From Larix kaempferi (lineage: Eukaryota > Streptophyta > Pinopsida > Pinales > Pinaceae), in the NCBI GenBank assembly GCA_027924585.1, contig BSBM01000047.1, forward strand, positions 21,019,501-21,083,500: a DNA stretch of 64,000 bases, given 5' to 3'. The translations under genes were made by a program, and so were the position numbers. The notes beneath the pieces were generated by a model. That model was given only the letters and a program-made list of their open reading frames with translations, did no database searches and was not told the DNA's origin. This document shows positions 57,546-64,000 of the stretch, piece after piece; positions within the stretch are counted from its first letter, which is position 1, and every line of letters starts with the position of its first letter.

Positions 57546-58807
57546 TATATTTCCCTGTTGAGGATCTAGCGGCTACACATTTAAAAATTGTAAATATTAG
57601 AACGTCTAGCATTAATGAACTACATGTATTAACAAACTGACATGTTGAAATAATTACCTCTATGTGTGTTGTTTCTACCGAAGATACGACAACACCCAGT
57701 GCATCAAGATTCAAAACTCCTTGTAGATACTGGAACATTGGTCTCTCCTCTAGGGGGGCCATCACTAGTGCCAAAGCCTTGCCCCTATGAAAAGGCATCT
57801 AACATTTACGATTTTAAAAATTATAAAAATTATCAATCTATATAATGTGTACAGTAAGGAAAAATAATTTGAACAAGATTATTGTTAACCATATACTTAC
57901 TTGACTAAAAATCCTAGTAAGGGTAACATCTATTGGAACACAACCATAGAAGGCATGGCCACATGTTGTGCACTTGTGAGCCTCAATGGTAGTCTCATTA
58001 TGTGTCGATCTACCCCCACTAATATATGGCCCTGCACCACCGAGAGGTGATGGATGTACCCCACTAGAGAGAGATGTCCCTGCCTAGTCCATATGCTCAA
58101 TAATAGTACTATGGCATAAAATTGCCTATTCAAGACTCAGAAATGCCTCTTGTGTCTATGGAATCATTTGATGTGAAGGAGAGACATCTAGCCTAGGTAA
58201 TTTCTTGCGAGGTGAAGGGATCTCGATGCCTGGCATTGGGATGGTTTTGAGGCATCCCCAAACCAATTCCCTAAAACTCCAAGATATCGAAATAGTTTAC
58301 ATGTTTTCCCAACACAAACTCGGCATGCATCTTTCGAAGGGAATATAGAGGAAGTTCCATGTTGTTGTGGGCTGGCACATCAAAATCCATGTATCACTAG
58401 TCCATCTAGCTCTATTGGAATGGTGTATATGTACTCAAATTGAGAGAAATGTGGGTTCTATTTGTGTTTGGGATTTCATTTGTTCAGGGATCTCTAAACA
58501 ATGCAAAAATGTGTTACTTTTTGATCTCTACTGTTTTTATAACATGGTAATCCAATCCATCAACATATTGTTTCTTTTTCCTTTCTCTGTATGATGCAAT
58601 GTCATATACAATACCATTGGATTTGATAATGATATCTACAATTGCACCTAGAGTATGTGCAAGTGAGCAGTGGAGCTGGTCTCCACCCCTCCACGTGGCC
58701 CCGATATCTCTAAGTCTAGCAATCTCTCTAAGTATCTTCACATTTGGATCCATGCTTGCCACTACAATAAAAAAATTCAAAAAATAAATAATTAGAAACA
58801 TATGCAT
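57546..58807 (-). pseudogene. Repeat-family X gene, copy 2 (truncated)
   Basis: Minus strand starting near 58757 (VASMDPNVKILREIARLRDI; also ATWRGGDQLHCSLAHTLGA). It reads on to HKCTTCGHAFYGCVPI (about 57930-57980) and a donor near 57900, then a type-1 exon (57660-57800: MLDAFS.GQGFGTSD), and stops inside a type-2 exon at 57546. Has one module only, against the tandem modules of copy 1. Cut at the 5' side by Copia E (58808). In the first exon, CTTCGHAFYGC resembles a zinc-binding CX2C...C string. Protein family not recognised. Confidence 0.55.
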
Positions 58808-59408
58808 TGTTAAGATTCAATATGATAAGACATAAAATATCAACATTACATTCCATTTCACAACAATAGCATATACAGGATCACTGAAAGAACAACAAGC
58901 ATAGCATAAACACAAGAGACACAGATTTATCCTGGGAAACCCTCATGGGGTAGAAAACCCAGCAAAGCTTCCTCAATATAGATGACCAACAAATACAAAG
59001 ATGTAAACCATAGACATGAGCTCCTTCTCCTCCATAGCAGATCTCTCCCTCACCTATGCGCCAATCACAAGTGAGTGTAATGTGTGAGTGTGATAAATGA
59101 GGAACACACCTCCTCTATTTATACACTATTCTGACTTGTCTTTTACATTAACTAGGTCGGCCCCAACTTAACCACTTTACATAATGCTGACTGGGCCAAC
59201 CCCTCTAGGGTGGTCTAATAACCCTTTGACCCACATAACACATACAGGGCCGACCCCACTAGGGAAGTCTAATAACCCAAGTTACCACATTCTCCACGGA
59301 GGAATAAAACATCTCCGGATATACAATAAGGTCTTGATGGAGGAATGAAACATCTCCGGAATAACAAAGTACAAATATAATATTCTTCGAAGTTACAATA
59401 TTTCAACA
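58808..59408 (-). repeat. Copia E 3' LTR
   Basis: 601 bp. TATAAATAG on the minus strand near 59118-59126. Shares GGGCCGACCCC...CTAATAACCC strings with A and D LTRs. Confidence 0.85.
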
Positions 59409-61500
59409 CTCCCCCTTAACGAGAAGGATATTATAACAACATCTGCAGGAGCAAGGAGTCATCAACTACATGATACATGATACATCTATAAATCATTGGA
59501 AGCTTTCTCAACATCATCAGTAACTCAACCAGTTACTGGAATATCTTCAGGTCTTCAATACTGGAGTATCAACATTGTCAGTATTGAGTCTTCACCTTCT
59601 GCAACACTCGATCAGCTATGACATCGTCATCATCTGGATCACCCGATCAACAACCTCATCGTCTGGATCTACTAATCATCATCATAACAACATCAACTGG
59701 ATACTCTCGATCAACAGCATCACATAATCAACTGGATCCTCTCGATCAACAGCATCACATCATCAACTGGATCCTTTCGATCAACAGCATCACATCATCA
59801 ACTGGATCCTCTCGATCAACAACATCACATCATCAACTGGATCCTCTCGATCAACAGCATCAACATCTAGATCTCTCGATCAATAGTATCATCATCTGGA
59901 TCCTCTCGATCAATAGAATCATCATAGCAGCATACTTTGCAATACACATGATCCAATTACAGGATGATCAATCCCGCTCACTTTAGGACATAAGTCCAAG
60001 GATGATACAATCCTATCACGTGCATTTTGAACCAAACGTTCAGGGACGATGCAGTCCTATCACGTACATTTTGAACCAAGCGTTCAGGGATGATGCAGTC
60101 CTATCACATACATTTTGAACCAAACATTCAAGGATGATGCAATCCTATCACGTACATTTTGAACCAAACATTCAGAGACGATGCAGTCCTGATCTGCTTA
60201 TAGGATGATCAATCCTTCTCACTTTAAGACACCTCTCATGTCTAGGGACGATGCAATCTTGATCTACTTACAGGATGATCAATCCTTATCACTTTAAGAC
60301 ACCTCTTGTGTCTAGAAACGATGCAATCTTGATCTACTTACAGGATGATCAATCCTTATCACTTTAAGACACCTCACCATGTCTAGGGACGATGCAATCC
60401 CAAATCAACTTACAGGATGACTAATCCTTATCACTTTAAGACACCTCACCATGTCTAGGGACGATGCAATCCCAAATCAACTTACAGGATGACTAATCCT
60501 TATCACTTTAAGACACCTCACCGTGTCTAGGGATGATGCAATCCCAACCACAGTGCTAGTCCTTTTTCATACTGGATGTGACCTAGATTAAATCTAGGAT
60601 TTTACCACCTGTGAATGATCACCTATTGCTGCACTGAGCAGTCCAGGAGTGAACATTACATCATTATAGGACTTGCGAATGATCACCTGCTGCAGTCCAG
60701 GTGCGCACATTACATCATTCCATTCAACCACAGAGCCAGTACTATTTCAACTGGGGTGTGACCTAGATCAGATCTAGGATTTACAATCACATAGCCAGTA
60801 CTATTTCAACTGGGGTGTGACCTAGATCAGATCTAGGATTTACAACCACAGAGCCAGTACTATTTCAACTGGGGTGTGACCTAGATCAAATCTAGGATTT
60901 ACAACCTGTGAATGATCACCTGCTAATCCAGGAGCAAACATTACATCATTACAGGTTTTGTGAATGATCACCTATTGCTATGTTGAGCAGTCCAGGAGTG
61001 CACATTACATCATTCACCAACATCTTTCTCGAAGACAAAAGTCTACGGATCAATTCAGGGATCGAAGTCCGGGGATGAGACAATCCCTCTCGTCCACTAG
61101 GGACCACTTCTCGGAGACATATGTCTACGGATCAATTCAGGGACCGGAGTCCGGGGATGATACAATCCCCTCTCGTCCACTAGGGACCACTTCTTAGAGA
61201 CATATGTCTACGGATCAATTCAGGGACAGAAGTCCGGGGATGATACAATCTCCTCTCGTCCACTTAGACAAAATTCTAAGGACCATGCATCGACCTCATC
61301 GTTGTAACTAGAAACCTCATCATCGACCTCATCGTCGGAACATGTAACCTCATCATCAATACAAATATCCTCATCATTGATACAAGTATCCATAGCAACA
61401 CAAGTATCGTCATCATTGACCTTACCGTCAATATAGGAAATCTCATCATTGATACAGGTATCCACATCGATACCAGTATCCAAATATCATCATCGACCAT
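59409..61500 (-). repeat. Copia E 3' region: five minisatellite arrays
   Basis: Array 1 (about 59690-59930): 35-bp unit CATCAACTGGATCCTCTCGA. Array 2 (60000-60190): ~59-bp unit with TTTTGAACCAAACATTCA. Array 3 (60220-60540): ~70-bp unit GACACCTC...GACGATGCAATC. Array 4 (60720-60900): ~58-bp unit GAGCCAGTACTATTTCAAC, three copies. Array 5 (61020-61270): ~83-bp unit TCTACGGATCAATTCAGGGA, three copies. No coding frame supported. Confidence 0.85.
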
Positions 61501-62942
61501 ATCACTCCCCCTTTCGAGGAGGGTCCTTCTGAACTACACCAAGCTTGTCTAAGAAATATTCAACTCTTCTCGAGATAGAGGTTTGGTCAATACATCAGCA
61601 ACTTGTTCATTAGTGCTCACATACTCGAGCTTGATAGCTCCTTTCTGCACCATATCCCGTATATAGAAATATCGGATCTCTATGTGCTTTGACTTATCAT
61701 GGAACACTGGATTCTTTGTCATCTTTATACAACTCTAGTTGTCACACGGGATCATAGTGGGGTCCATCTCTAAGTCAAACAATCCTGATAACAACTTCCG
61801 AAGCCATACTGCTTCGCAACTAGCAGAGCAGGAAGCTATATATATTTCGCTTCAGCTGTGCTGAGAGCCACACTTGACTGCTTCTTGATAGAAACCACGA
61901 GATCATGGCAGATCCCAGACAATAACATCAACCCGATGTGTTCTTCCTGTCTGATATAGTTCCTTCCTGGTCAGCATCTGTGTAGCCATACAATCAAAAG
62001 TCATGATCTCCAAGATAACATAGACCAAAGTCTATCGTACCCTTTAGGTACCTCATCACATGCTTTGCAGCTATCACGTGAACATGCCTAGGTTCCACTG
62101 GATACTGTCTCAAGGTGTTTCATAGCAAAGCATATATTCGGCCTTATATTCATCAAATACATCAATGACCCAATATTCTGTCTGTACAGAGTCACATCCA
62201 CTAACACTGATGAATCATCAGCTAACAACTTCAAATTGGAATCCATGGGAGTGGCCATGGCTTTATATTCCAAATCTTCTCTAGACCTCGGAAGTAATGC
62301 ATCAATTTGATATCTTTCATCTCAAATTCTGTAGCTTCTTCTTGCTTTCCATGATCTGTTTCTCATTCCCTGTCAGAAAGAGATCATCCACATACAGTAA
62401 TAGTATGACAGGTTCATCATCTGTAATGGATCAGCTTTACTTTTGGTAAAGCCCAAGCTTTTCAAGAAGCTATCAATTCTCCCTCTGTAATTGAACATCA
62501 TTCATACTCTACATTGAGTGATCTTCTGCATATCTATCTGTGCCATCTCCCATCAGATGGATCTACTGATATGAGCCTTAAGATCATTCGAACTTTGTCG
62601 TGAGTTCCTTCTTGCATCCATGTCATCTGTATATAGAAACCATCTTCAACCTTGTAGCAAAGGTTGAAATCCGCATCACCCAAATGACTATCGATCCTGG
62701 GTACCCGTACAGATATTTCTTCAATTGAATCATGGGAGTTTTCTCGATTCACACTTCTTCTTAAATTGCACCATAGGAGAATGGTCTTATCTAGTCACTT
62801 GGATCAAACATCTCGTCATGATCCTCTTCCTCTTTCTAAGAGAATCTTCTAGCCATGAGCCTTCTATAGTATGTTTGATTTGTAAGTCTTCTTGTTGAAC
62901 ATCCATCACTTTTTAAGTGTTCATCATTCTTCTTGATCTTTC
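61501..62942 (-). pseudogene. Copia E RT-RNase H remnant
   Basis: Minus strand, heavily decayed. RNase H is clearest: LRKLLSGLFDLEMDP, KNPVFHDKSKHIEIRYFYIR, NEQVADVLTKPLSREE (about 61560-61840). RT pieces: YRQNIGSLMYLMNIRPNICF (about 62110-62210), GNEKQIMESK.. and LLLYVDDLFL-like text near 62370-62400. Many frameshifts and a stop-rich N-terminus. Non-functional. Confidence 0.8.
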
Positions 62943-63374
62943 CTACAAATCAAAATTAAGTACATGATTAGTAATACTTCATAATCATCAAATCATGTTG
63001 ACATGATAACCTATTATGCATACAGATATGATTTACATAGTTATGCAACTATCTTGACCAATAATTTGGCACAACACTTTTCCATATCCTGTATGCATAC
63101 AGTGGCTATCTAGATGCCTTCCATCTCTACCAGAACATACTATCGAGAGCGTGCACAGCTCTCAGCATGTCAGCAAAGAGGTTTCATTCTAGATAAGCAA
63201 CAATGGAATGTTTGTCCAACTTACGAATCATATGCATATTAGTACTATACTGTTCAATGTTATATGAAAGCTTACACTATGCATGATATATTCTAGGAAT
63301 ACAAATATGCATACAACTATTACAAGCAATATCATTACTATTTCAGAGATTCAAATAACAACTCAAATACTTAT
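62943..63374 (-). other. Intron-like segment between integrase/linker and RT (Copia E)
   Basis: 432 nt. Minus edges AAAG then ATAAGTATTTG and GATTTGTAG then GAAAGATC, as in A and D. Contains the shared plus-strand string GAGGTTTCATTCTAGATAAG. Confidence 0.55.
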
Positions 63375-63719
63375 CTTTTATGTTTGTGTGGTTGCCTCCC
63401 ACTTTATCTCTATATGTCTTTTGAAATTCTATTCATTATGTACCACTATGCATGCTTAAGTGTGCACTAGTGTCATCCTCATGATCTCATACACAAACAT
63501 ACATCCATTAGTATAATCTCAATATTATCAAAACATTATAATGCTAAATAATCTTAAGTATATATGGTCATGATTATTTCATACACATGTATACTTACCT
63601 AAGATCCTAACAAAGTAGGATTCTAACTTGATATAGGAAAACATACCTGGATTATCATGGTTATGTCTTAACATACCCAAACAATATCTTCTTTGTTCTC
63701 TTCAATGATTTAGAGACCT
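63375..63719 (-). other. AT-rich region shared with Copia A
   Basis: Corresponds to part of 4637-5594 in A (e.g. CACTATGCATGCTTAAGTGTG, TAGGATTCTAACTTGATATAG). No coding similarity to gag or integrase. Confidence 0.6.
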
Positions 63720-64000
63720 GTTGATGCCTCAGATATCGTGGCATCAATCAGAAAGGGATTCTCCCCGAGAGATGGTCCCAATTAGACTATCTCCCATTTG
63801 GTGTAGGGAATCCGTCCGGTTAGCGGTTCCGGCAACCGTGGGTTTGGAGTTTAAATCCAATTCTACCGGTTATGGCCCGATCCACCTTTCTTTTGGGTTT
63901 TATGTCTTTTAAATGAAATGCACGTGCCTAAATTATATTCGATCTAGATGCAATTAAAACAGATCAAGGTCTAGGAACCAGAGTAAATCTACCTATCCCT
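63720..64000. other. Start of a further insertion, possibly tRNA-derived
   Basis: Similarity to Copia A ends at ACCTG (63720). The new sequence opens TGTTGATGCC with a short inverted repeat (TTGATGCC...GGCATCAA, 63721-63747). At 63813-63865 TTAGCGGTTCC and GAGTTTAAATCC are spaced about 30 bp apart, like weak pol III A and B boxes, so a tRNA-derived SINE is possible. Too little is visible to decide. Confidence 0.3.

Larger units (their letters stand above)
58808..64000 (-). mobile_element. Ty1/copia LTR retrotransposon E (partial, extends past the window)
   Basis: One LTR (58808-59408, 601 bp; starts TGTTAAGATTC, ends TTTCAACA) with polypurine tract GGGGGAG on the minus strand (59409-59416). 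RT-RNase H, the intron-like segment and the AT-rich region follow in the same order as in Copia A. The other LTR is outside. The target duplication cannot be checked; the preceding five bases are GCATT. It inserted in family X copy 2. Confidence 0.85.

Noticed and set aside
59618-59986. 122-codon frame with DQQHHI repeats
   Set aside because: Translation of the 35-bp minisatellite in the Copia E 3' region; low-complexity.

Overview
The window looks like intergenic DNA from a large, repeat-rich land-plant nuclear genome, possibly a gymnosperm, although the lineage cannot be fixed from sequence alone. Reasons: an AT-rich background, no compact gene clusters, plant-type L1 LINEs with a DUF4283-like ORF1, Ty1/copia and Ty3/gypsy elements primed by initiator tRNA-Met (TGGTATCAGAGC), and nested insertions with readable target-site duplications. 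No intact cellular gene was found. Most recognisable coding sequence is retrotransposon-derived and broken; two short minus-strand reading frames near 42.6-43.4 kb are the only candidates for host exons.

Layout. 1-13203: LINE copy L1a (5' end outside the window), split by Copia element A (862-7564, minus, TSD GGGGG) and by a ~0.7 kb LTR-like insertion (9807-10506). 13210-15549: a minus-strand, intron-containing repeat gene (family X, copy 1) with a tandemly duplicated two-exon module. 15550-21197: mostly non-coding, with a Copia RT scrap turned into a 79-bp minisatellite (18315-18586) and a 5S rRNA-derived tandem array (18955-20560). 21198-42252: an old Copia RT relic was the target of LINE copy L1b (21659-42172, 17-bp TSD). 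L1b was itself hit by the non-autonomous LTR element B (24803-31147) and by the young Copia element D (33823-41167, TSD CTCCT). 42253-43413: two candidate exons. 43414-50534: LTR element C, related to B, carrying a long ORF that is neither Gag nor Pol. 50535-54916: a degenerate gag/CP-like relic and AT-rich DNA. 54917-57545: a Ty3/gypsy pol relic fused directly to family X copy 2 (57546-58807). 58808-64000: Copia element E, minus, running off the window and apparently interrupted again near 63720.

How the pieces relate. A, D and E are one Copia group: similar LTR ends, the same PBS where visible, minisatellite-rich 3' regions, and a conserved ~0.41-0.43 kb intron-like segment between integrase and RT. 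D keeps Gag-PR-INT but has lost the RT catalytic core; A keeps RT-RNase H but lacks most of Gag and all of INT. D has nearly identical LTRs, so it probably moved in trans or was damaged after insertion. B and C share TGTCATGTCCC LTR starts, an 8-bp hairpin next to the polypurine tract, and homologous acidic ORFs of about 800-900 codons with no recognised domain. They are the best candidates here for something undescribed. The two LINE copies share a further ~0.7 kb reading frame downstream of RNase H.
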